Source: Straminergon stramineum
Taxonomy: Eukaryota; Streptophyta; Bryopsida; Hypnales; Calliergonaceae
Assembly (NCBI GenBank): GCA_963920665.1
Contig: OY987266.1
Span: 23,486,248 to 23,550,247, forward strand
Length of the DNA stretch: 64,000 bases
Direction: 5' to 3'
Shown here: positions 24,266 through 37,353 of the stretch, piece by piece
Numbering within the stretch: position 1 is the first letter of the stretch
How the letters are laid out: every line of letters starts with the position of its first letter
The notes under the pieces: model-generated
Seen by the model: the letters and a program-made list of their open reading frames with translations, nothing else
Told to the model about the DNA's origin: nothing
Database searches by the model: none
Program-made: the position numbers and the translations under genes

Positions 24266-26290
24266 ATTGGTATATAAATGTCAAAATTTAATTAGTGCAA
24301 TTCTTCCATGAGTCAATGGCATCCTCTAGTATATTGTTAAAGTTTTTGTTTAGTCTTTCCAAGGTTAATTGCATGACACTATCTAGATTTGTTGAAGTCA
24401 TGTGATTTCGGACCTTCTACTTAATGTGATTTTGCTCAATGAAAGCCCTTTCACAAGTTGTAGTGCTCACACATTGACACTTTGCAATTTCAGCAAAGAT
24501 AAAAGGTTAATGTACTTCAATTTCAAAGATAGACTCTAACTAATGGAAGCCTATAAATTCCCACACAATGTTTCTTTGCAACTTGAAAGCAAAAAATTCT
24601 TGCTTATAAGTTGCTCCATCTATCAAGGGAAGAAAGGTCTTTTCCATTTGGATTTTCTTTTGCTCATATTGCTCCAAAAGAAGTTCAAGTTCTACAATAT
24701 CCCATGATGCTAAACGAATTGGTCTGTAAAGCATGTGAATTAGGTTACAAACTTTAAAAACATCAATGGCATTAGTGTCTTAAAACCTAGTTTTTAGAGC
24801 CCAGAGCATAAATCTTTTGAAATTTTAGGGCAACCTCCAAATCAACACTTATAGGAACCATAATCATTCCAACATTGTAGAATTTAGACCCTCTTATTTT
24901 GCTAGGCAAGTAACGGAGGTAACTAGATGGGGATCCAAATTCATGAATGACATGAAAATTTTTTAGTTGGATTAGATGTGTCATAGTTCAAGTCATAAGA
25001 GTCAAGAAGAAAGTGCATCCTAATGGACACCATATATGTTTTCACAAGTGGTCAAATAGTAGAGAAATCAACAAGTTAACATCGAAATTTCTTAGACAAT
25101 TTTGAAAGTATATATAGAATATCACCCAAGAAATAGAAAATACAAATAAATTTGAAGTTATGAAACTTAGCAAATAAGTCAGGAATGGAAGAAACATCCT
25201 TACAAGTAGTATCACAAAAAAATAAGGACAAATTTTGATTAAATACACAAACTATCCATAGCTTGTGACCTAGACAATCAACAAATTTTATGGTACCTTT
25301 TTAGGTTTTTTGGAGGATGATTCATTTTATTCTAAAAGATTTGTAAAATAGATTTTATTTTTGGTGATTTCTTAATTAAATTGATTAGCTATAGCATTTA
25401 ATATAGAATATACTACAACAGACTTTTCTCGCAAGTTTCATTTTTTGAGGCCTTAAGGGCAGTTAGGTTTGTTCTATGAGCAACACAATGAGTTGAAGTA
25501 AGGAATGAGTTTACCTTTTTCAACCAAGTTGCTACACCCATATTCTTTCTATATCCATCAAATTCAAATCCAAAATATTTATTGAGATTCAATCCCATAT
25601 CTTTGTAGCAGCCACAAGAATGTCAAATATCATCTAAGAATCTTTTCTCCATCTTGAATCAACGATAAACATGAGAAATATGAAATAGGAAGACAACCCT
25701 CTAAAAAAGTTGCAAAAACTATATAATGCCTTGTAACAAAAACATCAATGGACTCATCAATCATTAAGCTAAAGAACTTAGAAATCCTAACCCTATCCAA
25801 GGCTTTCCTTTAAATGATAGAAGAGAGATCAAAGACCATTTCTACACAAGCTTTTTCATCATGATAAAGTATTTTAGTAATGAGAGCTTTGCAAGAAAGA
25901 AGATCACACAAACTTGAAAACTTGTGAAAAGGTAGAGTTCACTTCCCCATGAAGTATGCGCCTCTAAATAGGCAAAGCATTGCTTCATCATAGTTGTGAT
26001 TTGTAGTTGCAACAACCTTTTGCAAAGTTTCTTTACTTTTGTGCTCAGCCTAAGCCAATTTTTTGTATTCTTTAATTTTACAATGGTCTTGTAATTCTAA
26101 AATCTTCATATTTGTAGATCCCTCAATGGTATAAGCAAACTTACCTCCACCCCCCTTACAAGTCTTACAAATTAAACCTCCTCCCCAAGTCACAATTGAA
26201 TTCCATACAATCATACAAATCATACTAAGAATCTTTCCAATCTAAATCAACTTTCCCAATGTCATTGAGTTTCTTGTTAGAAGGTATATA
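24266..26290 (-). pseudogene. Decayed hAT-family transposase (ZNF862/KIAA1586-like)
   Basis: Translating the minus strand across frameshifts and stops gives the landmarks of a hAT transposase in order. A Cys-x2-Cys and later His-Cys finger-like segment (KTCKGGG..LQDHCKIKEYKK) lies near 26200-26050. GAYFMGK..LPFHKFSSLCDLL lies near 25960-25900. FFSLMIDESIDV..TRH lies near 25790-25735, where hAT enzymes carry a catalytic Asp region. VNSFLTSTHCVAHRTNL lies near 25520-25465. The C-terminal dimerisation motif CERAFIEQNHIK, followed by KVRNHMTSTNLDSVMQ, lies near 24485-24370. At least six stops or shifts interrupt it, so it is not functional. No 8-bp target duplication or terminal repeats were found. 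The family is recognised from motif memory, not a search. Confidence 0.8.
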
Positions 26291-28832
26291 GACGAAAAAG
26301 TAGATCCATGCATGTCCATAGAGTCTCTACTATATCCACTATTGAAGAACACATCTCTCATGTTCCTCTATCATTTAGCTATCAAGAAAAAATTAGAAAC
26401 ATAAAAAAATGAAAAAGGTTAAAGATTGTTTTCTAAAACTTGTAGGAGAGGAGTTGCAACTCAAAGCTCAACATAATCAATAGTAGTTAACACAAGGAGG
26501 AGTTTAGTAGTGGGCCCAGAGTTGCAATGCATCAAGGGTGTGGAACTATAGGCCTACAACAGAACAACAAGAGCATGGAGCAATAGCAAATGAAGAGGTG
26601 GGACTGCAAGAGGTGGTAGGTAAGTTGACTCTAACTCTAAATCCCTAATTTGTTCGACCACAAGGTCTATACCATGTCCCTAAGGTTGATCCTTACATTG
26701 CCTAGCTAAGTAATGAAAAGAGGTGGGTTAAATATCCTTCAATTTCGGGGGGGAGACCAACAATTGATTTCTAGCCCTACAAATTTTTTTCTAATTTTGT
26801 GCCCTTTGTTTTCAAAATGCAACCCATTTTTCTCCCACTTCCACTAGCTAAATTCTTTTCCCGATCATCAATGAGAATGCTCTTACAAACAATTGGTATC
26901 CTAACTTTATTTATTTATTTGGAATTTTTAAAAATTGAGTTAAAAAAAAACTACTTTACATGTTTTTTCTACCTTTGTTGCCTGCAACATAAAATTCTTA
27001 TAACATTCATTTGATTTTTTGGAATTGAATGGTTCAAATATTTTGTAATTGATTTAATGTATACAATCAAATAATTTTTTTAAATGTATTTTTAGCTATC
27101 CGTTTTGACATTGAAATTGAAAAAATCCTCATAACTTTTGCAATATTTATCAAAATGACATGAAACAAAGCCTCGTAGGTAGATTAGAATGATTAGTTTC
27201 CATCCAAAAAACTCATGTCAAAATTCTAAATTATGAATATGACAATATAACTTGCCCAAGTTCCCAAAAAATCCAAAGTGGTCTCTTTAGTCATTGGGGG
27301 TTTAATGATTATAAAAGAATCTGTTTAAAAATCTTAAAAACTAATATTCATAAATCCAAAAATATATAGGCAAAAAAATCACAATATATATATAATTACA
27401 AAGTTCAAAATTTACAACTATTATACTCATTACATGTAAGAATTTAAAATTTAGAACTTAAATTTTTTAAATTCCAAAATTTTCAATCAGTTGTCATTTG
27501 TTACAGTGTCAAGAGAAGCAAAACTCTATTGGATTATGAGTACCTTATCATAACTTCCTTGAAGGTTGGAATCTTTTATCTCTCATGCATTGCAAACCCT
27601 TTCACTATTAGAAAACATTGAAAATTGTCAAAACTCTTGATTTAATGCTTTCTATCAAATTTGTAGATGTAAGAATTCAAGCTACAATGCCATTGTAAGA
27701 AGAACACACCAAATTTCAAATTAAAGAACATTACGATGTATAAGACACATCTTTTTAAAACATTCCAAATTAAATCTATCCTAACACCTAGAGATCAAAA
27801 GAAATCCTTTCTCTCAAGTCATCCTGATATTTTGAAAGAAAATTAGTACTTTTCCATAATTCACAGAAAGCATTGTACTTTCAATAAGCATCCATTGTTG
27901 TCCAAGTTTGCTACGTGTGATTGAAAAATTAAATTTACAACTCTACAAGACCATCTTATACTTCTTGGAGTTCAAAGCAAATAAATAACACAAAGACATG
28001 ACAAGAATTGAATGCCTCTTGGTTTCTTGAAAGTACTTCTGAAAAAAGTGTGAAACCGAGTACTTTTCTATGCTTGCACTCTTTTCAAAATCTAACCTTA
28101 GGTTATTGTTAATTACTATCTAATTCATACACTCTCTAGTTTTCAAAGTATTTATCCAAAAGGATTTTGAGAAATTTGCAATTGTAGTCCAGTTTCTAGA
28201 CAATGAAAAGGAGGGGATCTTGGGCAAAATGCCTTTGGAGGGGGTCGGGCATATCTCAAAATTTTTACACATGAAAATTTTGTCTTTTTTCACCATGTGC
28301 AATTATGAATATTTGTGAACATGTGTGCCAATTTTCACAAGTATTGTAGGATTTGTAGGCAATGGAAGGTTCCTTACAAAGCCTTGTAATCAATGAATAT
28401 ACACTAGGAAACAAGAATTCCACGTGATCAAGCCCATCAACCATTTCCTCCAACCAATTAGTCCTTGCTCACTTGCACTAGCCATGGAACATATTTTCTT
28501 GAGATGGTTTCTCATTGGCTAGGTCCCAAGACCAAGACAAACTACAATTTGAAGTGTTTGAGTTTGAAAAATCATTGAAGATGGATTTGTTGTCCAAATC
28601 AAGAGTTTTTCTTGGCTATGAAATTTGGTTTGTTGAACTACATGAATTTTCATATTGTTTATAGTGTAGGCAGTCCATTGAAGGAGGGCATTGACTAGAA
28701 AATGGCCAATTGGGCTTTTAGGAATTAACATGAAATTTATTTGTGGCGAGAATGAAAATCATGTTGGAATACTTTATAGAATATTACCAATTTAAATATT
28801 GGAACCATGAGGTTTCATCCAAAAGTTAGTAA
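26291..28832. other. AT-rich intergenic
   Basis: No gene. 27080-27310 resembles the right half of the 28833 and 55066 elements, with a degenerate end near GGGGGTTTAA (27296-27305). It is probably another decayed member of the TTAA family. Confidence 0.45.
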
Positions 28833-29741
28833 CTCCTAAAGTTCTATGACTATGTTTTTTTTTTAAAATGCTCCCAAACTACCATTTTTAGTACAAGTAC
28901 CAATTTTTTGAATTTTTTTCTAACACAAGTCATTGTAGGATTTTTTTATTATTTTGACTTGAGAACATGTAGTAAAAATTCCAAAAAAATTCACTACGTG
29001 GATTGCAAAACATAAGCATTCAAATTCCCTAAAATCATTTTTTTCCTTGCAAAAAATAGGGTAGTTGCACTTCACAAGCTCACTTTTCTATGAAAAAATG
29101 TCCAAAATGGTGGTGCTTCTTTACATTATTTTTCTTGGACAAGTTATCCACATCTTTGAAAAACTTCAAATCATTTGGAATTGTACAACATATAGAAAAA
29201 AATAGTAAGTAGAGAATGATTCAAAATAATAAATTGTTAAGAATTTAATTATGAAATTGAAAAATGACAATCCTAATGGTCGCAATGTTGTAATAAACAA
29301 TCTACTTCTTATGATTTTATAATTTTTCAAAAATATTGAAAATGGAGTAAGATAAAGGACTTTAAAGTTTATTTTAGAGTAGAGAGTCCATAATTGCCTG
29401 CAAACCAAAAAAACTCATAACTTTTGATTCATTGATCAAAATGGAATGATTCAAAGCTTTCCACATATATATAACTTTGAAAAATCAAATTCAAATTTCT
29501 GTTTATGAAAAAAGTGATTTTATCTAATCTGCCCGAACTACCCATTTACGGAAAAAGTAACATATTAGGCCATAACTTCTTACTCGTATTTCCAAATGTC
29601 ATGAAATTTAGTACATATGAAAGACCTTCCTTGTCCCCACCTCCTATCAAAATTTGGACAAAATATATGAAAATCTCCAGTCACATGAATTTGCCCCAAA
29701 TTGCTAGGTAGTCAAAAAAATGCATGCTGGTCCTTTAGGGG
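28833..29741. mobile_element. TTAA-family element, 909 bp
   Basis: Left end CTCCTAAAGTTC, right end GGTCCTTTAGGGG. Flanks are GTAA (28829-28832) and TTAA (29742-29745). It is collinear over most of its length with 55066-55991; both carry CATTTGGAATTGT.CAACAT, TCAAAATGGAATGATTCAAA and AAAAAGTGATTTT. No coding capacity. Confidence 0.8.
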
Positions 29742-29745
29742 TTAA

Positions 29746-31062
29746 ATAGGATGATAGTGCAACATTCAAATGACTTTACATAAATTGGTAATGCACACCT
29801 AAACTGAACTGTGTAAAATGAAAAAGAGGAATACTGTAGTATGCAAAACTGTGAACAATGTACAAGAATCTATACTGTATTACATTTATTTTTCATTTTA
29901 GAATCATCAACTATTCTTGCCTTCAGGAAGTTGTAAAGATGCTACCTTTATTCAAAAATCTTTAACATAGTTGAACAAATGACAATGTAAGTTAAACATC
30001 ATGACAACAGAGAAAGTATAGAAGAATCCCAATTTCCTTTTTGAAAACCATCACCAACAAGGTCTCATGAGTCAAGGCATGGTATCTTTAGTTGATTTTC
30101 TTACTATTTTTTTGGTGGGGAAAGTTGAAAAAATCACCTATAAAATACATGCATGATTCCAAATTGCATTTGGACAATATCATGCATGATTCCAGAAACA
30201 AGTGCTCAATGTCATTTGATGTCATCATCCTGCCCAAAAGGAAGTGATCAAAGCCGGAAGGATGCTGACCAACAGGCAAGGATATTTATGGATGAAATTG
30301 CATAGTTTGTACACAATCTGTTGGGATGATATCACTCTCTTCTCTTTTCTTCTCTTTTCAATGGATGTACTAACCTAATTTTGGATGTGGAAATCAAAAA
30401 TTATCAGACATTATTTTCCATCCATATTTTTCATTCAAGTTCATGGATGTAAATAGCTTCTTCACTCTAGTGAACATTCGCTTTCTACTTTAACCCCAAA
30501 TAAATGACAAACTCAAAACCAAAAATCTTTGCATGACAAAACCTGTACAATCATTTTTTTGTTTTTTTTGACACAAGTAAGGGAATCTTTATTACAAGAA
30601 AAAGAGAACAAAGTACCCAACTAGAAGCGGTGGGGGGTGGGGAGGCAAGTGAAACAAGCAAAGAACAAAACAACAAACTAAATACAAAGCGCCATCAACA
30701 TGGGGCAGTCCCAACCACGTAAGGTGGTTGGAAAACAAATCGGGACTAAGCTTATCTACACGAGCTATTGATCATCACCGTGAATACACCGACCTTCCTT
30801 TATGAGCATCTCAGCTTGAACGGACCCTTCCCCCTTGGCAATGGAACTGGACAATTTAAATACCTTTGATGATATTCTGGACACAGGGGGTGCATGCAAG
30901 TAACTTACTATAACTCTGCAAATTGGCAGAATCAGTGAGCAAGCGACCAGTAAGGTGCCATTGACAGCCATAGGTACTATGATTAAATGTCAAAAAGTTG
31001 TTCATCAATGGTGCAAATGGATTCTTAAATTGAAGACATGCAAACCTTCAACTGGAACAACA
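29746..31062. other. Intergenic with one retroelement tail
   Basis: AT-rich, no gene. A poly(T)-headed retroelement tail starts at 30553. Confidence 0.5.
30553..30760 (-). mobile_element. Possible non-LTR retroelement 3' end
   Basis: Plus-strand T-rich head (30553-30569) followed by GACACAAGTAAGGG and TCTTTATTAC, so that on the minus strand an AATAAAG precedes an A-rich tail. Similar heads with ACACAAATGAAAC occur at 32583 and 59956. LINE or SINE origin is inferred. Confidence 0.4.
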
Positions 31063-31064
31063 TA

Positions 31065-31390
31065 AGGTAGGAGGTCCATGAATCGCTCATCTAAGAGCTG
31101 AAACAGGAATTTGTGGAGGTAAAACTTCTTGAAATATTTTTCAGTAAATTTTCCTTGAAGGACCAATGGAATTGGCATCTAACCCAGGTCGTTTCATATT
31201 TTTTGGAGTTTTATAGAATTAGTTCTGAATTTTTGAAGTTGAAATGGCAAGGGGCTCTAGAATCACCCACCTCTGTAAATGTACACTATTTGTACATCAT
31301 TGGTACAATGAAAAAGTAGCATGTTCAAATAGTGTACATATACAGAGGTGGGCAATTCTAGAGCTTGTGCGATTTCAAGACCTCCTACCT
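31065..31390. mobile_element. AGGTAGGA-family MITE, 326 bp
   Basis: Perfect 12-bp terminal inverted repeats AGGTAGGAGGTC, flanked by TA at 31063-31064 and 31391-31392. A second palindrome near the right end (about 31253-31366) joins CTCTAGAATC.CCCACCTCTG with its inverse. Orientation is opposite to the copies at 15591 and 33890. Confidence 0.9.
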
Positions 31391-31392
31391 TA

Positions 31393-33032
31393 GTGCATGT
31401 AGGCTAGTTGCCTACGATGGCACAAAGTTCTCCACCACTCATAATTCTATATTATTTATACTAAAATTTTGTCTACTTCCTAATCAAATTCACTCCGCCA
31501 CCACTCATAAAATTGTACAATAGTAATCCCCAAATGGCACCAAATCATCATTGGACAGTTTTTCATTCCTATAATAACACTTAATGGTCTAAATATAGGG
31601 ATAATTCTTGGAGCATGTACATAATTAGCACCTTCTATTGTAGAATTCATTACTAATCTTGGGATTGTTTTATTGTTCGAAAGACTTATTCCATCATATT
31701 GGGAGTACTTACGTATTTTTTTAAACAATATGACTCACTATAATTCTAAATTTATACATAATTGACCTTAAATTCCTATGTTCAGATGTTTAGGTCGTAA
31801 TGTTTATAACATGCTTGTGGTATTAGTAAGAAGGTGGTCTTGGGGACACTAAACTACAATGTGAGAGCATGATTTCAAAGACCTATGTGGAAACTATAAT
31901 AGCTTGTTGTCCATGCTCTCACCTTGTAGCTTAGGAAATGAGGACCTTTCTTTCTACTATTGGTAGTGTAGGTAAAGTGTATAATTGGATGAGCTAGCTA
32001 ATTATATGCAAAGTTAAATCTCTCTTTAAGATAACTACACCTAAAATCGCACAATTAAGCAATTCAACATGCATCCCATGATTATATTGAAAAAGTTTTT
32101 GTGAGATCTTGTTGGTAGTCAAGCGGGGGATTTAGATTCAATGAGAATGCATTTTTTGGACACCATCTATTATAATAAGTGCAAAGTGTCACGACCTCGT
32201 GTAACAAACATGGTCACATTTTCATCCCAAATATTTCATCCTGAATGTTTTTCATTCAATCCATATCCTCCTAAGTTCAATTAATGTTACATGCAACATG
32301 TATATGCTGGTATGAATAAATTATGAATTTTCAAAGTGCTAAAAACAAATGTTCCTGACCATAGAGGCATAGACTCTCATGGAAAGTGGGAATACATTCT
32401 ATACAAGAATCTGTAGTGGTTGGTTTTAGCAAGTGGTTGAAATTAAATGTAGTCACCGTAGTTACTTCCTGAGCTCCTAGCATCAACATGAGAGTAAGGA
32501 CTGGAGAATGTCCAGCATAAGTTTCAGTGGGCATGACTCATGTGCTCACTCACTTGAGACCTTGGAAAGCTCCGGAAGAAACTTCTTTTTTTTTGACACA
32601 AATGAAACAGAATTTCATTGCAAAGTTCTGGAAGAAACTTGATAACCGCCCTCAACCTTTGTACGAAGAGAAAATTTCCATCATTTATTTAGCCAAAAGG
32701 AAGGTACATATCACATGTGGTATCATTTGGAAACTTGGTGATGATTGGGTGATTCACAAATCATAACCACATAATATTTGTAATGGGTGTGCAACCCACG
32801 AGCATTACACGTGGAAGATCAAAGACTGGGCCGGGGATGCGGGATGGGTAATTCTAGAACTAAGTTAGTGCACATTAGCCTCCGGGATATATTGTGCCTG
32901 CCATTGCACTGAGCTCAATGGCTCCAATAAATAATCTCCCTCAACCTGGATTGTGAAAAATTATACACAATTTGGGGGGGGCCATTTTGGGGGGATAGTG
33001 AGTGAATTCACCTCTTGAACTCACCCCCTCAC
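31393..33032. other. Intergenic with a split dispersed repeat
   Basis: No gene. 32015-32180 and 32320-32465 are the two halves of the dispersed repeat that is contiguous at 48985-49250. They are separated by about 140 bp beginning TGTCACGACCTCG. A short poly(T)-headed tail lies at 32583-32622. Confidence 0.5.
32015..32465 (+). repeat. Dispersed repeat, interrupted copy
   Basis: The first half has CCTAAAATCGCACAATTAAGC and ATATTGAAAAAG. The second half has ATGAATTTTCAAAGTGCT and GACTCTCAT. Both are joined in the 48985-49250 copy. Confidence 0.55.
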
Positions 33033-33036
33033 TTAA

Positions 33037-34272
33037 CCCCTAAAGGAATTCATAATTTTAGGTCCAAAACTATTTCAAAGTACTCAAATCCAAAGTAAGG
33101 CTAAATTCTTCATTTATATTTATTCATTAACAAATCCAACAATATGATCCTTTAGTTAACTTGTTAGGATATACCCTCCTAAAATTTTGGAATAAAAAAC
33201 CTTCCCAATTGCAAGATCGAGTTGCTTGATTTTTAAAAAGAAGTATTTTCAATTCTTCCCCAAAGCAGTTTGGTTTCATCTTTCAAACTTTTTACTCAAA
33301 AATGTGTTCATTCTATAACTTGTTTCTCTCTAATATATGTTGAAGAAATAAGTTGGAAATACATATATAAAATTTCAACCAAAAATACTTCATATTCATG
33401 CTTGAAAAAAATAGTAACTCAAAAAAGTATAGTATGATTCAAAATACGAAATTGTTAAGAATTTAGTTATGGAATTGAAAAATCATAATAGTTCCAGTGA
33501 TTGTAATGTTGTAAAAACCAATCTTCATCCAATAATTTTATTTTATTTCCAAAAATATTGAAAATTGAGTTAAATAAAGGACTTCAAAGTTTGTTTTAGA
33601 GATTCAATAAGTGCCCACAAACAAAAACTCCTTGTAAATTTCATGTCATTAATCAAACTTGAATGATTCAAAGCTTTCCTCTTGTATCTAAATCTAAAAA
33701 AACAATTTCAAATTTCTATTTCTTGAAAAAGTCATTTTTTTGAGCTACCCAAGTTGGAAAAAAAACATATTATCCGATAAATTTTTAACCATATGGTCAA
33801 AAGTTATGAAATTGTTGCACCTTACAACTACTCCTCAACCACATGTTGTGTGAAAATTTCAAGTGAAAAAAATGAGAATTCCATTTGTAAGGTAGGAGGT
33901 TCTAAAAGCGCACAAGCTCTAAAATCACCCACCTCTGTAAATGTACACTATTTGAACATGCTACTTTTTCATTGTACCAATGTTGTACAAACAATGTACA
34001 TTTTAGGAGGTGGGTGATTTTAGAGCCCTATGCCATTTCAACTTCAAAAATTTAGAACTAATTCTACAAAACTCCAAAAAGTCTAAAACGACTTGAGTTA
34101 GATTTCAATTCCATTTGTCTTTCAAGGAAAATTTACTGAAAAATATTTCAAGAAGTTTTACCTCCACAAATTCCGGTTTTAGCTCTTAGGTAAGCGCTTC
34201 ATGGCCCTCCTACCTCAGTGAGTTGCACAAAATTTCTATGCTACCAAATAATGTTGTTTGGGACTTTAGGGA
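33037..34272. mobile_element. TTAA-family element carrying a nested MITE
   Basis: Left end CCCCTAAAGG, right end GGACTTTAGGGA, flanked by TTAA at 33033-33036 and 34273-34276. Removing the MITE at 33890-34215 and one TA leaves about 908 bp, the same length as 28833-29741 (909). The right half (from about 33410) is collinear with 28833-29741 and 55066-55991. The left half differs and resembles 23400-23860. Confidence 0.8.
33890..34215. mobile_element. AGGTAGGA-family MITE nested in a TTAA element
   Basis: Ends AGGTAGGAGGTTC and GGCCCTCCTACCT, flanked by TA (33888-33889) and CA (34216-34217, one change from TA). The interior palindrome GCTCTAAAATCACCCACCTC..GAGGTGG-type lies at about 33929-34028. 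Same orientation as 15591-15922. Confidence 0.85.
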
Positions 34273-34343
34273 TTAATAGTGCAATGTTGGGTCATTCACC
34301 ATAGAAATCATCCTTTTGGTGACCATGTCAATCATTTCCTCAA

Positions 34344-34985
34344 CCCTAAGAGCCTTGAGGCATAATTTCAAGTCATTTTTCATTTTTTGGACATGTCCTT
34401 CTTGGTGCAATATTTGTTGGATTCTTGTGAAAATTTGACAAGAGTTTGTTTCACTACTAGCATGATGCCTAGAAAATTTCAAACCAATTCAAGTTGCGGT
34501 TAAAAATTTATGCTTCAAAAGGGCATTTTTTTTAGTTATGGACAATTTTGGGCAACCATTATAGATAGGTCCAATTGGGCTGAAATCTTTTATACATGCT
34601 TTTAACAAGATTCTTATCATAACCCCCAAAGTTGAAAACATACAAGCACTTGATTTTGACTTAAAGCCTTTGAAATTGGGCTTTGCAAGTTTTGAACATT
34701 GCCTACAAAAGGAAAGTCCAATTTCAAAGGCTTTAAGTCAAAATCAAGTGCTTGTATGTTTTCAACTTTGGGGCTTATGATAAGAATCTTGTTAAAAGTA
34801 TGTATAAAAAATTCTAGACCAATTGGACCTATCTATCATGTCTACCCAAAATTGCTCGTAACTAAAAAGAATGTCTTTTCAAGTCACACCTTTGGTAAAA
34901 AATTTCACAAGAACCCAACAAATATTGCACTAGCGGAAGGGCTTGCCCAAAATTGGCTTGAAATCACACCTTAGGACCTTAAGGG
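34344..34985. mobile_element. TTAA-family long hairpin, 642 bp
   Basis: The arms meet near 34700 and pair almost throughout. Near the centre the pairing is close to perfect: CAAAGTTGAAAACATACAAG and its inverse, AAGCACTTGATTTTGACTTA and its inverse. The outer ends are CCCTAAGAGCCTTGAGG and CCTTAGGACCTTAAGGG. Flanks are TCAA (34340-34343) and TTAA (34986-34989). An RNA across it would fold into a stem of about 300 bp. Confidence 0.8.
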
Positions 34986-34989
34986 TTAA

Positions 34990-36555
34990 TAAAAACCAAG
35001 AACATTGGAGGTCAAACTATTGTGCAAGACCTCCCCTTTTTGCACAAGGTTCTAATGATTGACATTTGTACTTTTGTCTTATATAGAAAGAAGGATTCTT
35101 TGTCATCCATTTGACACTTACTACTAGTATCCACATCAAGGATGTTACGGGGCTAATAAGCAATTGAATTCTAATACTTTTTCATTATCCCCCATTTGTA
35201 TATTTTTCATGAACATGCTGGATTATAATTTTGATATGCCATGTCCCATATCCGGAAATACATGCATATGTCTTACCATATTAGTATTCCATAAAACGTA
35301 TTCAATTTCTATATATTATATTCACATGTATTCCATATATTGTAGCCATATCAAAGTTTTTTTGGTTTTGGTTTTTTGGGGGGGGTGGGCAAATCAAATA
35401 TTTTTTTTTCTTTTTTTTTCTTTGGTGTGTGTGTAATTAAAGTTATTCCAAGGCACTATTTGTTGAATCCAAACACAGAGAACAGAACAAAATCTCCCAT
35501 TCCAGATGAACCCTTTCTGGACAATTCAATAGATGCCTTCCCAGAACTTTGATTGGCTAGATTTACTATTGCTGACCCAATCATGAAAATTGGGTGATTG
35601 GGAATCTCTTCTATAGACAGGGTTTTGGACAGTGCAGAAAGTGATCTTCATTGGAGTGATGAAGGTATTTACATCCATGGAAATGGATGAAACTTGCACT
35701 ATGCGAATGAAAATTCATTTATTCATCCAAAAATTGTACAATCGTCCAAAATAGAGTGACACCATCCAAAGATTTGATAGCAATTTAGTATTGGTTTCAT
35801 CCATTGAAAAAAGAAGAATATTTTGTACCAAATATTTCCTATTAAAATTTTTGCATTGCTTATAAGCAAAAATTCACTCCAAAAAAATGTTTGAAGAATA
35901 CCTACCAAACATGGTTCAAATCAGAAATTAACCCCTCAATGTTCAAAGCCTTTTTTGAGCTTTTTGGAATTTGCTCTAAATTGAACAAAAAGCTAACATT
36001 TTGATTATTTTTATCAAATGTTTTTGAATTATAATTGTTCAAATTCAAACTAGACACAAAATGTTAGAGGTCACATGGGCAAAAGAAAACACAACAATAT
36101 CACTTATGGATTGAAAGATTACATTGTTTGATCATGAGGATGTTAAAATTGTGAAAGTGATTCGAAGTCTTTCAATCCTCTTTTTTCATGTTAATCCTAA
36201 AAAATTGGTCACCAAAAAAATATGAGGTTAAAGGACATAACATGCATAACCCCAATCAATTTACAACTTCTCAAAATCTACTCTATAATTCTTTTATAGG
36301 AATTTCAACTGTGATTTTTTCTCCAAGATCTAGTGTGTTTGAGGCTCATTTCCAAGAGCCCTCAACACTAGAAAATCAAGATTTGCAAAGGACACCCTTG
36401 CACAAAATCTTGAATAAAAAAATCATAATCATTCATTTTCAAAATTGGATTTTTGCATCCAATTTTTGAAAAATAGAAACTATAAGGTAGTCTACACCGA
36501 AAGCAATCTTTAAGAATTGATTGCATTAATTTTGGGGAAGCTCAACTCCTCTAAA
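34990..36555. other. Intergenic, one orphan TTAA-family end
   Basis: TTAACCCCTCAATGTTC at 35928-35944 looks like a left end of the TTAA family, but no matching right end was found. No gene. Confidence 0.4.
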
Positions 36556-36720
36556 CAATTTTCAGTAAATTTTCATAAAATTAACAATGGAATTGGCATC
36601 TAATCCAAGTGGTTTTATATTTTTTGGACCTTCGAAGAATTAGTTATGAATTTTTGAAGTTAAAATGCAGTGGTCACTAAAAGCAACCACCTCCTGAAAA
36701 ATTGATACTCCTACTGATAA
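36556..36720 (+). mobile_element. Partial AGGTAGGA-family MITE
   Basis: It matches the middle of 31065-31390 and 49792-50120: TTTTCAGTAAATTTTC, GGAATTGGCATCTAA, TTTTTTGGA, TTTTTGAAGTT. It continues to CCACCTCCTGAAAA. Both termini are missing. Confidence 0.7.
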
Positions 36721-36864
36721 ATCAAAGAAAACCAAATGTACCTTTGTATTAGACATCTATGGTCTTGGCTCCATGGCTTTGGCCATCACACATTGGTGAG
36801 GTGGTCATTAGTTCAACCCCAAGCATTGTTGGGGTGCTTATCTTCATAGTCCACCCAACTATAG

Positions 36865-37110
36865 GGGTGGGGGGCAATAACAACCAAGGAGGATTGTCCC
36901 CTTATTGCCCCATCCAAGGATAAATGTAAAAATTGTCCCTACTCTAAGTTCTGTAAATTTTGTATTTCTTCACCTCTCCTAGCTAATTGGGGGCCTCTTA
37001 ATGCAAATATGAACTCATAATTTGCAGATTTTATTATGGGTGGAAAATTTAAAAATTTCAGTGTCTTTTCTAGAGGTAAAATATGGGGCATAAGGGGGTC
37101 AATCCTCCCT
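36865..37110. mobile_element. Copy of the 17154-17402 family
   Basis: GGATTGTCCCCTTATTGCCCC on the left pairs with GGGGCATAAGGGGGTCAATCC on the right as imperfect inverted repeats. The core CTCTCCTAGCTAAT and GCAAATATGAACTCA are shared with 17154-17402. Confidence 0.6.
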
Positions 37111-37353
37111 AGTTGTGCAAGAACTGTCTTGTTCTCATGTGGGGAGTTGGGTACTTGAGAATTTCATAGGGGAAGGAACATGTTGATTCTTTATTATAAG
37201 GTTTACCTCCTAATCAAGGTATGAAGGATGGAATTTGCCATCTAAGTCCATGAGGCTTAAATAGTTGAGCCATTTCCAACAAACGCTTTTTTCATGCTTG
37301 TCTTTTAGACCGGAAATACCTTTCTTCTTACCTCTATGTCAAAGTCACTTTAA

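Noticed and set aside
32187..32320. TGTCACGACC start resembling an LTR
   Set aside because: No CA-ending partner or target duplication was found within 140 bp, though it does interrupt a dispersed repeat.
35928..35944. TTAACCCCTCAATG as another TTAA element
   Set aside because: No matching right end was found, so it is mentioned only as an orphan end.
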